Positions 1 to 11,300 of a stretch of 64,000 nucleotides of DNA are shown piece after piece. The stretch's first letter is position 1, and each line of letters starts with the position of its first letter. The position numbers and the translations under genes are program-made. Source of the stretch: Stenotrophomonas terrae (GTDB lineage: Bacteria > Pseudomonadota > Gammaproteobacteria > Xanthomonadales > Xanthomonadaceae); NCBI RefSeq assembly GCF_001431465.1, contig NZ_LDJJ01000044.1:1-64000 (forward strand), written 5' to 3'. A model generated the notes under the pieces. The model was not told where the DNA came from, did no database searches, and worked only from the letters and a program-made list of their open reading frames with translations.

Positions 1-9
1 CTGCTGTCT

Positions 10-670
10 GTAGTGCCGAGCCATGCTCGGCAGGGGCTCTACCGGGAATGCCTCTTGCCGAGCATGGCTCGGCACTACCCAGGTCGGATGTGCCACCAGC
101 TTCGCGGCTGACGCCGCTCCTACACCCTCAACGTGCTTCGCGCCGCAAATGCTGCACGTTCGCGCAGCGAGAGGGCTGCTGGCGGTAGTGCCGAGCCATG
201 CTCGGCAGGGGCTCTACCGGGGAACGCCCCTTGCCGAGCATGGCTCGGCACTACAGAGGACGGATGCACCACCAGCTTCGCGGCTGACGCTGCTCCTACA
301 CCCTCAACGTGCCTTGCGCCGAACATGCCGAACGTTCGCGCAGCGAGAGGGCTGCTGTCGGTAGTGCCGAGCCATGCTCGGCAGAGGCTCTACCGGGAAT
401 GCCCCTTGCCGAGCATGGCTCGGCACTACAGAGGACGGATGCACCACCAGCTTCGCGGCTTACGCCGCTCCTACACCCTCAACGTGCTTCGCGCCGCAAA
501 TGCTGCACGTTCGCGCGGCGAGAGGGCTGCTGTTTGTAGTGCCGAGCCATGCTCGGCAGGGGCTCTACCGGAGAACGCCCCCTTGCCGAGCATGGCTCGG
601 CACTACAGAGGACGGATGCACCATCAGCTTCGCGGCTTACGCCGCTCCCACAGCTCCCACAGGCCCTACA
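10..670. repeat. Tandem ~175-bp macro-repeat containing SMAG-type palindromes
   Basis: GTAGTGCCGAGCCATGCTCGG begins near 10, 185, 361 and 536, a steady period of 175-176 bp. Each unit holds a SMAG head, its inverted partner (CCGAGCATGGCTCGGCACTAC), a CTTCGCGGCTGACGCCGCTCC element and a segment starting CCCTCAACGTGC. That last segment resembles the end of the amidotransferase gene that follows. The array probably continues to the left of the window. The ORFs readable across it are artefacts of the repeat. Confidence 0.9.
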
Positions 671-674
671 GCCC

Positions 675-1400
675 TCAGTGCGCTTCACGCCGCACATGCC
701 GCACGAAACGGCGTAGCAGCTGGCGGGCCAGGGGTGCGGCGGTCACTTCGCGGGCGACGCTGCGGGCGCAGCCGCCGTGGCGGGCGATGCAGTCGGCGCG
801 GGCGCGCACGTAGCCGCGCATGTGGTGGGTGGCGAATTCGGGGTGGAACTGCAGGCCCCAGGCCTGCTCGCCCCAGCGGAAGGCGTGGCAGTTGTCCTGC
901 ACCGAGCGGGCCAGCACGGTGGCGCCTTCGGGCGCGCGCAGTACCGTCTGCAGGTGGGTGGCGTGGGCCGGGAAGCTGGCCGGCAGGCCGGCGAACAGCG
1001 GGTCGGCCGCAGCCGGGGCTTCCAGTTCCAGCTGGATGGTGCCGGACTCGCGCCCGGCCGGGTTGTAATCCACCTGCCCGCCCAGCGCGTGCGCCAGCAG
1101 CTGGTGGCCGTAGCAGATGCCCAGCAGCGGCATGCCGGCGTGGGCGGCGTCGCGCAGCCAGTCGGCGCTGCGCTCGCTCCAGTCGGCGCGGTCGGTGACG
1201 AAGGCAGCCGAGCCAGTGACTATCGTGGCGGAAAAATCGCCGCGGTCGGGCAGCTGCTCGCCGCGCTCGACGTTGACCACCACGGTGTCGGCTTCTTCCA
1301 GGCCGGCGGCGACGCGGATCCAGTGCGGAAAGCGGCCATAACGGCGCAGGGTCGGGAATGGTTGCCCGGTTTCAACGATCAAGAACGGCTGGGGCTTCAT
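675..1400 (-). CDS. Class I glutamine amidotransferase (GuaA-type GATase domain protein)
   Basis: The 241-residue protein is a stand-alone class I glutamine amidotransferase that should hydrolyse glutamine and pass ammonia to an acceptor. The triad is visible: nucleophile Cys96 in GICYGHQLL, His186 and Glu188 in LQFHPEF. No synthetase domain is attached, so it is not GuaA or CarA. It resembles the 'glutamine amidotransferase-related' proteins, some of which act on gamma-glutamyl substrates. The start codon overlaps the stop of the upstream ATPase gene (ATGA), so the two are probably translationally coupled. Its 3' end abuts the tandem repeat array, whose spacer segments look like decayed copies of its last codons. 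Family assignment is firm; the substrate is unknown. Confidence 0.85.
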   Translation of the reverse strand: MKPQPFLIVETGQPFPTLRRYGRFPHWIRVAAGLEEADTVVVNVERGEQLPDRGDFSATIVTGSAAFVTDRADWSERSADWLRDAAHAGMPLLGICYGHQLLAHALGGQVDYNPAGRESGTIQLELEAPAAADPLFAGLPASFPAHATHLQTVLRAPEGATVLARSVQDNCHAFRWGEQAWGLQFHPEFATHHMRGYVRARADCIARHGGCARSVAREVTAAPLARQLLRRFVRHVRREAH

Positions 1401-3214
1401 TCCGAGGGAGGCAGGACAGACAGGACTTCCTCGATTGTAGTCAGCCCTGCGGCTACCTTTTCAAGACCCGTACGGCGCAGGGTGCGCAGGCCTTCAGCGG
1501 CGGCGGCTTTGCTGAATCCGGCCAGATCCATGTCGCGGGTGATCCGCGCGCGCAGCCGCGAACCCAGTGGTAGCAACTCATACAGGCCAATCCGGCCCAT
1601 GTAACCGGTGCGCCGACACTCCAGGCAACCGACCGGTGCATATGCCGTGACCACATCTGGTAATGCGTCATGGGCATGACGCAAGGGTGCCCAATCGGCC
1701 TCGCTCAAGGTGTCTGGCACTTTGCAGTGCGGGCACAGGGTACGCACCAGCCGCTGCGCCAGCACGCCGTTGACGGTGGAGGCGATCAGGTAATGCGGCA
1801 CGCCCAGGTCGAGCAGGCGGGTGATCGCCGAGGGCGCATCGTTGGTATGCAGGGTAGACAGCACCAGATGGCCGGTCAGCGAGGCCTGCACCGCCATCTG
1901 CGCGGTCTCCAGGTCGCGGATTTCGCCGATCATGATGATGTCCGGGTCCTGTCGCAGCAGGGTGCGCACACCGGCGGCGAAATCCAGGTCGATATTTGTC
2001 TGCACCTGCATCTGGTTGAATTCGGGCGCGATCATTTCGATCGGGTCTTCCACCGTGCACACGTTCACATCCGGCGTGGCCAGGCGCTTGAGCGTGGAAT
2101 ACAGGGTGGTGGTCTTGCCCGAACCGGTGGGGCCGGTGACCAGCACGATGCCGTGCGGGCGGGCGACCAGCTCGTTCCAGCCAGCGGCTTCTTCCGGGCT
2201 GAAGCCGAGCTGCTCGATGCTCTTGAAGGCCGAATCCGGGTCGAAGATACGCATCACGCACTTCTCGCCAAAGGCGGTGGGCATGGTCGACAGGCGCATT
2301 TCCACCTCGCGCCCGCCCGGCGAGCGGGTCTTGATGCGGCCATCCTGCGGGCGCCGGCGCTCGGCCAGGTCCATGCGGCCGAGCACCTTGATGCGGCTGA
2401 CCACGGCGGTCATCACCGACGGTGGCAGCTCGAATACCTTGTGCAGCACGCCATCGATGCGGAAACGCACCCGCCCCATGTCGCGGCGCGGCTCCAGGTG
2501 GATATCGCTGGCGCGCTGTTCATAGGCGTATTGCAGCAACCAGTCGACGATGCTGACCACATGGTGGTCGTCGGCATTGACGTCGCCGGCGCGGCCCAGC
2601 TCGACCAGCTGTTCGAAGCTGGGCAGGCCGCTGCTGTTGCTGCCGTCGCGGTTATCGCTGCGGGCGTTGCGCACCGAGCGGGTGACGCCGAAGAACTCCA
2701 TCGAGTAGCGGTGCAGGTCCAGCGGGTTGACCAGCACCATGTCGATGCGGCGGCGGCTCAGATGCTGCAGGTCGGGCACCCAATCGCGCGCCATCGGCTC
2801 GCTGGTGGCCACCAGCACGCGCTCGCTGTCCACTGCCAGCGGCAGGATGCGGTGGCGGCGCGCATAGGCGTGGGAGACCACGGCGGTGGCGCCGGCGACG
2901 TCGACCCGGGTCGGATCGATGCGCAGGTAGCGGCTATGGGTACGGTTGGCCAGCCACTCGGTCAGCCGCTCCAGGCTGAGTTCGCCGCTGCCCTGGGCGG
3001 CGGCCAGTTTCAGGTTGGCCAGCAGCACCAGCGGGTGGACCTCGCTGGCATTGCGCGCACCCTGGGCGGAAAAACGGATCCGCTCCTGGTCATGCGCGGC
3101 GACCAGCCCGTCGGCCAGCAAAGCACTGGCGATATTGGAAAACTGCAGCCTTCCCGGGGCGATAGCCACCGGTGCTGATGGTGCCTGAGAGCCCTCTACG
3201 GCCGCGTTCTCCAC
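1397..3214 (-). CDS. GspE/PulE/PilB-family secretion-type ATPase (orphan)
   Basis: The 605-residue protein is a type II secretion/type IV pilus assembly ATPase. An N-terminal GspE-N-like region (about 1-190) precedes the core, which has Walker A GPTGSGKT at 361-368, the Asp box around CTVEDPIE, a Walker B-like region ([12 protein letters not shown]) and the His box STLHTND. A zinc-binding CPHC...CLEC pair lies near the C-terminus. It would hydrolyse ATP in the cytoplasm to drive pseudopilus or pilus subunits. No GspF, pseudopilin or secretin gene is adjacent, so its machine is unknown. The start is GTG at 3214, and the gene diverges from glyQ. It could serve a T2SS encoded elsewhere or a pilus-like function; XpsE itself normally sits in an xps operon. 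Confidence 0.88.
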   Translation of the reverse strand: MENAAVEGSQAPSAPVAIAPGRLQFSNIASALLADGLVAAHDQERIRFSAQGARNASEVHPLVLLANLKLAAAQGSGELSLERLTEWLANRTHSRYLRIDPTRVDVAGATAVVSHAYARRHRILPLAVDSERVLVATSEPMARDWVPDLQHLSRRRIDMVLVNPLDLHRYSMEFFGVTRSVRNARSDNRDGSNSSGLPSFEQLVELGRAGDVNADDHHVVSIVDWLLQYAYEQRASDIHLEPRRDMGRVRFRIDGVLHKVFELPPSVMTAVVSRIKVLGRMDLAERRRPQDGRIKTRSPGGREVEMRLSTMPTAFGEKCVMRIFDPDSAFKSIEQLGFSPEEAAGWNELVARPHGIVLVTGPTGSGKTTTLYSTLKRLATPDVNVCTVEDPIEMIAPEFNQMQVQTNIDLDFAAGVRTLLRQDPDIIMIGEIRDLETAQMAVQASLTGHLVLSTLHTNDAPSAITRLLDLGVPHYLIASTVNGVLAQRLVRTLCPHCKVPDTLSEADWAPLRHAHDALPDVVTAYAPVGCLECRRTGYMGRIGLYELLPLGSRLRARITRDMDLAGFSKAAAAEGLRTLRRTGLEKVAAGLTTIEEVLSVLPPSE

Positions 3215-3291
3215 CCCAAACCCCTTGCTGGCGCGGCCATCGCGCGGTCGGTCGCTATACTAACGCACCCCTTACGTACGGCTCAGGCAGC

Positions 3292-4199
<908 letters not shown>

Positions 4200-4203
<4 letters not shown>

Positions 4204-6272
4204 GCATGCAGCCGCTGCTGATCGAACTGGGCGTGGAAGAGCTGCCGGTCAAGGCGCTGCCGGGCCTCGCGCAAGCCTTCTTTGATGGTGTGATCGATGG
4301 CCTGGCCAAGCGTGGCGTGGCCTTCGAGCGTGGCGATGCCAAGCCGCTGTCGACCCCGCGTCGCCTGGCCGTGCTGTTGCCGGGCGTGGAAACCGAGCAG
4401 CCCGAGCAGCACTCGGAAGTGTTCGGCCCGTACCTGAACATCGCGCTGGACGCCAATGGCGCGCCGACCAAGGCGCTGCAGGGCTTTGCTGCCAAGGCCG
4501 GGATCGACTGGACCGCGCTGGAGCGCACCACCGACGCCAAGGGCGAGCGCTTCGTGCTGCGCTCGGTCACCCCGGGCGCGCAGACCGCCAGCCTGCTGCC
4601 GGAGATCCTGCGCGAGGCCATCGCCGCCATGCCCATCCCCAAGCCGATGCGCTGGGGCAACCACGATTACGCCTTCGCCCGGCCGGTGCATTGGCTGGTG
4701 CTGCTGCACGGCACCGACATCGTGCCGGCCGAGTTGCTGGGCCTGAGCTCGGACCGCTTCAGCCGCGGCCACCGCTTCATGGCCGATAAGCAGGTGTGGC
4801 TGAGCACGCCGAACGACTACGTTGAATCGCTGAAGGCGGCCAATGTGCTGGTCGATGCCGATGCACGCCGCGAGCGCATCATGGTCGAGGTCAATGCCGC
4901 AGCCGCACAGGCCGGGGGCGTTGCCCGCATCACCGACGACAACCTGGAGCAGGTGGTCAACCTGGTCGAATGGCCGGCGGCAGTGCTGTGCAGTTTCGAA
5001 CGCGAATTCCTGGCCGTACCGCAGGAAGCGCTGATCGAGACGATGGAGATCAACCAGAAGTTCTTCCCGGTGCTCGATGCCGGCGGCAAGCTGACCGAGA
5101 AGTTCATCGGCATCGCCAACATTGAATCCAGGGACGTGGCCGAAGTTTCCAAGGGCTACGAGCGGGTCATCCGTCCGCGCTTCTCCGATGCCAAGTTCTT
5201 CTTCGACGAAGACCTCAAGCAGGGTCTGGTGGCGATGGGCGAAGGCCTGAAGACCGTCACCTACCAGGCCAAGCTGGGCAGCGTCGCCGACAAGGTGCAG
5301 CGCGTCAGCGCGCTGGCGCAGGTGATTGCGCCGCAGGTCGGTGCCGACCCGGTGCAGGCCAAGCGTGCCGCCGAGCTGGCCAAGAACGACCTGCAGTCGC
5401 GCATGGTCAATGAGTTCCCGGAACTGCAGGGCATCGCCGGTCGTCACTACGCCGTTGCCGGTGGCGAATCGCCGTCGGTGGCGCTGGCCATCGACGAGAG
5501 CTACCAGCCGCGCTTTGCTGCCGATGACATCGCCTTGTCGCCGCTGGGCAAGGTGCTGGCGATCGCCGAGCGCCTGGACACCCTGGCCGGCGGCTTTGCC
5601 GCAGGCCTGAAGCCGACCGGCAACAAGGATCCGTTCGCCCTGCGCCGCAACGCGCTGGGTCTGGCCCGCAGCATCATCGAGTCGGGTTTTGATCTGGATC
5701 TGCCGGCGCTGCTGGCCACTGCCAACGCCGGCCTGGCCGAGCGCAAGGTGCAGGCCGATGGCGCCGAGCTCTACGACTTCATCGTCGACCGCCTGAAGGG
5801 CTACTACGCCGACAAGGGCGTGCCGGCCACCCACTTCAACGCCGTCGCCGAATTGAAGCCGGCCTCGCTGTACGACTTCGACCGCCGCATCGATGCCATC
5901 GGCACCTTTGCCCAGCTGCCGGAAGCCGAGGCACTGGCCGCGGCCAACAAGCGCATCCGCAACATCCTGCGCAAGGCCGATGGTGAGATCCCGGGCAGCA
6001 TCGATCCGTCGCTGCTGCGTGAGCCGGCCGAGAGCGAGCTGGCCGAAGCGGTGGTCGCCGCCATCGACGACACCGGCACCGCGCTGGCGCACAAGGACTA
6101 CGTGGCCGTGCTCGGCCGCCTGGCCCGGCTGCGCCCGCAGGTGGATGCGTTCTTCGATGCGGTGATGGTCAACGCCGAAGACCCGGCACTGCGTGGCAAC
6201 CGCCTGGCGCTGCTGCGCACCCTCGGCGACCGCCTCGGCAGCGTGGCGGCGATCGAGCACCTGTCGAACTGA
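4200..6272 (+). CDS. glyS: Glycyl-tRNA synthetase beta subunit
   Basis: The 690-residue GlyS carries the tRNA-binding parts of the heterotetrameric glycyl-tRNA synthetase. It starts with the typical [16 protein letters not shown] and has normal family length. Conserved GlyS blocks include [16 protein letters not shown], and NKDPFALRR in the HD-like core. The C-terminal anticodon-binding (DALR-like) part contains [20 protein letters not shown]. Coupling to glyQ is by ATGA overlap. A perfect GC-rich hairpin follows the stop, then SMAG repeats. The antisense strand has a long open frame (764 codons) that is only the shadow of this gene's codon bias. Confidence 0.98.
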
Positions 6273-6293
6273 TCGGCCTTGGATGTCTGACCG

Positions 6294-6321
6294 CAACAGG
6301 CCCGCGCAAGCGGGCCTGTTG
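6294..6321 (+). terminator. Hairpin terminator after glyS
   Basis: A 12-bp perfect stem, CAACAGGCCCGC paired with GCGGGCCTGTTG around a GCAA loop, sits 21 bp after the glyS stop. The following TCTTGT is only moderately U-rich. Confidence 0.75.
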
Positions 6322-6347
6322 TCTTGTGGAGCCGGCAACCGCAATCG

Positions 6348-6449
6348 GTAGTGCCGAGCCATGCTCGGCTGGGCATTACCGGTACAGCCTCTGCCGAGCA
6401 TGGCTCGGCACTACAGAGACCACCGCTGCCGAGCATGGCTCGGCACTAC
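6348..6449. repeat. SMAG-type REP pair plus a third half-element
   Basis: A GTAG-headed SMAG element at 6348 is followed by its inverted partner ending in CACTAC near 6414. A third inverted element ends near 6449. They lie between glyS and tamA. Confidence 0.88.
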
Positions 6450-6500
6450 GGTGCGGTGGGATGACGGTTATGTGATTTTGCTGGTCATGTTCGGACCGGT

Positions 6501-8300
6501 ATGCTGACGCGCATGCAGCTATCTCGAATCACCCCGCTCCTTCTGTTCCTGGCAATGCTGGCAGCAGCACCGCTCGCCCATGCCCGTGGCACCATCGAAA
6601 AAGTCCAGATCAAAGGTCTGGACAAGGGTGATGACGCCGAGATGATCGAAAACATCGAGGTTTCACTCTCGGTCTACGATGCGATCGGCAAGGTGCAGGG
6701 CGAGTCACGGTTGGAATACCTGCTGTCGCAGGCCGAGCGGCAGACCCGTACGGCGCTGGAACCGTTCGGTTTCTACAACCCCAAAATCACCATCGAAGCA
6801 CCGCGTACCGGCGATACCCTGCAGGTGCTGATCCAGGTCGACAAGGGTGAGCAGGTCAAGGTCCGCACCGAGGAACTGGCCATCACCGGTCCGGCCTCGC
6901 GCGATCAGTATCTGCAGGAAGACATCGAGGCCTTCCAGCCCAAGACCGGCGAGGTCTTCGATTCGGTCAACTACGAAGCCAGCAAGATCAAGATCACCCG
7001 GCGCCTGGCCGAGCGTGGTTACTTCGATGCCGATTTCACCCAGCGCAAGGTGGAAGTGACGCGCGCCGAGAATGCTGCCGACATCTTCCTCACCTGGGAC
7101 AGCGGCCGCCGCTACAACATGGGCCCGATTTCCTTCGAGCAGGATTACTTCCGCCCGGACCTGTTCGAGCCGCTGGTCTACTGGGAGCAAGGCAGCTACT
7201 GGCATGAAGGCAAGCTCGACCGCCTGCGCGAGTCGCTGACCAAGCTCGACTACTTCAGCGTCATCGATATCCAGCCGCACCCGGAACAGGCCGATGACAA
7301 CGGCGAGGTGCCGGTCAACGTCAAGCTGACGCGTGCCAAGCGCACCATCTACACCGCTGGTCTGAGCTATGGCAGCGAGAGCGGCCCCGGTGTGCGCGGT
7401 GGCGTCGAGCGTCGCTACGTCAACCGGCGCGGGCACAAGCTCACCACCCAGCTGGACTATGCGCAGAAGCGCAAGAGCTTCATCACCAGCTACCGGGTGC
7501 CGGGCTTCCGCTGGCTGGATGGCTGGTATACCTATGCGGTCAGCGCCTATGACGAGCAGACCGACTACATCGACCTGCGCAACATCAAGCTGATCGCCAG
7601 CCGCAGCGGCGAGATCAACGAGAACTGGACCGCCATCGTGTCGATGAACGCCCTGCGCGAACGCTGGCGCTACAGCTCCGGCGATGCGTTCAACGCGGCG
7701 GTCTACAACTATTCAACGCTGGTCTACCCGCAGCTCACCGCCGACTACGTCAATGTCGATGACAAGAGCTTCCCGCGCCGTGGCCTGAGCGGCAACGCCA
7801 CCATGCGCGGTGGCATCGAAGGCGCAGGCTCGGATACCAGCTTCATCCAGGCCGATGCCACCGTGCGCTGGTACATCCCGCTGGGCGATGTCGATCGCCT
7901 GATCCTGCGTGGGCAGGCCGGCACCACCTGGACCAGCGATCTGGTCTCGATGCCGCCCAGCCTGCGCTATTTCGCCGGTGGTGACCGCTCCATCCGTGGT
8001 TATGCCTACCGTGAAGTCGGCCCACGCACGCCGGCACCGGACAAATACGCACTCGGTGCCAAGAATCTGGTGATCGGTTCGGCCGAGTACGAGCATTACT
8101 TTGGCGGTGGCCCGTGGGGCGGCGCGGTGTTCGTCGATACCGGCAGTGCTTTCGACAACACCATTGATCTGCACACCGGCGTCGGTTTCGGCGTGCGCTG
8201 GAAATCGCCGGTGGGCCCGGTCCGCATCGATATCGCCCATGGCTTGAACAACCCCGATTCGCAGTTCCAGCTCTACCTCAACATCGGAGCTGACCTGTGA
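6501..8300 (+). CDS. tamA: TamA, outer-membrane BamA-family translocation protein
   Basis: The 599-residue protein is an Omp85/BamA-family outer-membrane protein. It has a signal peptide ending near AHA (LLLFLAMLAAAPLAHA), POTRA domains over about residues 25-260, and a C-terminal 16-strand barrel with the conserved surface-antigen end (GVGFGVRWKSPVGPVRIDIA). With TamB it forms the TAM complex that helps insert outer-membrane proteins and is implicated in lipid transport. The start is ambiguous between ATG 6501 and ATG 6513; neither has a strong Shine-Dalgarno sequence. The stop overlaps the tamB start (GTGA), the classical tamAB arrangement. SMAG repeats lie just upstream. Confidence 0.93.
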   Translation: MLTRMQLSRITPLLLFLAMLAAAPLAHARGTIEKVQIKGLDKGDDAEMIENIEVSLSVYDAIGKVQGESRLEYLLSQAERQTRTALEPFGFYNPKITIEAPRTGDTLQVLIQVDKGEQVKVRTEELAITGPASRDQYLQEDIEAFQPKTGEVFDSVNYEASKIKITRRLAERGYFDADFTQRKVEVTRAENAADIFLTWDSGRRYNMGPISFEQDYFRPDLFEPLVYWEQGSYWHEGKLDRLRESLTKLDYFSVIDIQPHPEQADDNGEVPVNVKLTRAKRTIYTAGLSYGSESGPGVRGGVERRYVNRRGHKLTTQLDYAQKRKSFITSYRVPGFRWLDGWYTYAVSAYDEQTDYIDLRNIKLIASRSGEINENWTAIVSMNALRERWRYSSGDAFNAAVYNYSTLVYPQLTADYVNVDDKSFPRRGLSGNATMRGGIEGAGSDTSFIQADATVRWYIPLGDVDRLILRGQAGTTWTSDLVSMPPSLRYFAGGDRSIRGYAYREVGPRTPAPDKYALGAKNLVIGSAEYEHYFGGGPWGGAVFVDTGSAFDNTIDLHTGVGFGVRWKSPVGPVRIDIAHGLNNPDSQFQLYLNIGADL

Positions 8301-11300
8301 GCCGCCGTCCCGACGACGTGAGCCCGGAAGAACGCGAGGCGCGCATCGCCGAGCTGCGGGCCAAGCGCAAGGCGCGTCTGCGCACGCTGGCGATCCGCAG
8401 CGGCATCACCATCACCGTGCTGGTGCTGCTGGGCCTGTTTGCCTTGTATTGGCTGCTGCAGACGGTGGCCGGGCGCGAGGTATTGCTGGCGCAGGTGGTG
8501 GCGCGGCTGCCGGCGGGTTCCTCGCTGACCTGGAGCAAGGCAGAAGGCCCGCTGGCCGGGCCGCTGATCCTGCACGACCTGGATTTCCGCTACAACGATC
8601 TGCATTTCACCGCGGCGCAGGCCTATCTGGATCCGGATATCCGCCCCCTGCTGGGCCGCAAGCTGCGCCTGGACGCACTGCGCATCAGCGACGCCACGCT
8701 GGAACTCGGCCCCTCCGAAGACAAGCCGTTCGAGTTGCCGCGCTGGCCGGATGTGCTGCCTGCGATCGAGCTGCCGCTGGCCCTGCAGGCCGACACCATC
8801 GTGATCGATGGCCTGCGCATCACCCAGCTGCAGCAGCCGATCATCGATATCACCCGCATCCGCGGTGGGCTGGAAGCGGCGAATGGCGAATTCACCGCCA
8901 GCCAGCTCAAGGTCAACAGCAACCTGGGTGATTTCCGCATCGACGGCCATTACCTGCCGCGCGAGGATTACGCCACCGACCTGACCGTGCGCGCTCTCAT
9001 GCCGCCGCGTCCGGGCCAGCCTGCGGCGCGCCTGGGCCTGGTCGCTCGCGGTGACCTGGCGCACATGGAAGTAGCCATTGCAGGTTATGCACCCAAGCCG
9101 CTGCATGTCAGCCTGATCCTGGACGGCCGCACCGATCCGGTATGGAATGTGGCCGCGCGCAGCGAGCAGCTGGACATCGGGCAAGTGGTACCGGCGCAGT
9201 TCCTGGCCGAAGCCCCGGCACCGCTGGCGCTGGATTTCACCGCGCGCGGGCGCGGTGGCCAGGCCAAGCTGCAGGGCCGGGTACGCCAGGGCGAGAACGA
9301 GCTGGTGCTGGCGCCGTCCAATGTCGCCATCGAGAACCAGGTGCTGACGGTCGCACCGCTGGTTGCTGAGGCCTTCGGCGGCAGCGTGCGCCTGCAGGGC
9401 ACTGCCGATTTCAGCGATGCGCAGAATCCGGGCTTCCACTTCGCGGTGGTGGCCAATCAGCTGACCTACACCCCCGAACCGGACCCGAGTTCACCGGACA
9501 GCACGCCGGTGCCGCTGCACCTGAAGGAAGCGCGGCTGGGCGTGGCCGGCAACCTCAAGAATTGGGCCGCGGTCGGCAAGGCCGATGTCGCGCGCGATGC
9601 ACAGGACGCCAATCTGGATTTCGACGTGCGGGGCAACGACCAGCAGGCACGCATCGAACGGCTCAAGGCGACCACCCCCGGCGGCGCACTGGAATTGAAG
9701 GGCTCGGCGGCATGGGCGCCCGAACTGGCCTGGGATGTGGAAGCGAGCCTGGCCAAGTTCGACCCGGGCTATTTCGCCCCAGGTTGGGAGGGCAATCTGT
9801 CCGGCACGTTCGCTTCCAAGGGCAAGCAGTTGCCGGCAGTGGCTGGCAGTACCGACATGCGCTTTGAAGCCAGCTTGGACGTACCGCAGATCAACGGCAT
9901 GCTGCGCGGCCGCCGCGTCGATGCGCGCGCAAAGCTGGCCCTGCAGGGTACCCAGGGCGAAGGCAATGTGCGGCTGGTGATGGGCGACAGCCAGATCGAG
10001 GCCAAGGGCAAGGTCGGTGATCGCCTGGATGTGGATGCACGGCTGGAGCCGCTGCACCTGTCCGATCTGCTTCCCGGTGGCACCGGCAGCCTGGCCGGTA
10101 CGCTGCAGCTGCGCGGCACCCCCAGCGAGCCGGACATCACTGCCGACCTGCGCGGTAATGGCCTGCAGTGGGACGATTGGAAAGCACAGCAGATCAGCAT
10201 CAACGGTCGCCTGCCCTGGCGCGGTGACAGCGGCGCACTGCAGATCCATGGCAGCGCGGTCGAGGTAGGCATGCTGCTGGACCAGGTCAACATCAACGCA
10301 CGTGGCAGCGTGCAGAACCTGCAACTCGATGCCGATACCCGCAACGAGCTCGGTGCGGTAGCGCTGAGCGGCAGCGTGCGGCAGCAGGGCCAGGCCTGGC
10401 GCGGCGAGCTGGCATCGTTGCGCATCGCCCCGGTCAAGGGTGCGCCCTGGCAGCTGCGGCAGCCGGCCGCGTTCAACGTGCAGGGCAGCAACTTCACGTT
10501 GGCCGATGCCTGCCTGGGTGCGGAAACCGGCGGCGCCTTGTGCATTGCCGCCAACTGGCCGCGCGAAGGCCTGCAGCTGCGCGGCGATGCCTTGCCGCTT
10601 GCGCTGGTGCAGCCCTGGTTGCCGCCCAACGAAGGCCGCCGCATGTACCTGCGCGGCGAGATCACCCTGGACGGTAACATCCGCCCACGTGGCAATGCCT
10701 GGGAAGGTGCCTTCAAGGTGGCCTCGGCCGAAGGCGGCATCCGCCTGGGCGACAACGCCCGTGGCGAGCTGGTGCGTTACGACAATTTCTCGTTGAACGT
10801 GGACATGCTGCCCAACAGCATCAAGGGCTACCTGGGTGTCGGTTTCAAGGGTGACGGCTTCATCGATGCCAAGGTGCAGACCGGTTGGGAGCCCAATGCA
10901 GCGTTGACCGGCGAGTTGTACATGAACATCGCACGGCTGTACTGGCTGGAGTTGTTCTCGCCCGACCTGGTGCGCCCGCAAGGCCTGATCGAAGGCCACG
11001 TCAGCCTGCGCGGCACGCGCTCGCAGCCCACCCTGGGCGGTGACGCCAAGCTCAGCAACTTCACCGGTGAGTTCCCGGCCCTGGGCCTGACCCTGAGCGA
11101 AGGCAGCGCCACCTTCGTCGCCCAGCCCGATGGCTCGGCGCGCATCAGCGCTTCGACCAAGACCGGTGGCGAAGGGGCATTGCAGGTGGACGGTGGCCTG
11201 TCCTGGTTTGGTGACGCACAGCCGCTGCAACTGCATATCCATGGCGACAAGGTGCTGCTGGCCAACACCAGCGAGCTGCGCGTGGTCGCCAACCCGGACC

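Noticed and set aside
1-700. CRISPR-like regular spacing of the first repeat array
   Set aside because: Units of ~175 bp are entirely repeated, without unique spacers, and repeats are palindromic SMAG elements. No cas genes are present.
23-1198. Plus-strand ORFs through the repeat array
   Set aside because: They arise because the repeat lacks stops in several frames; their translations just repeat the palindrome sequence.
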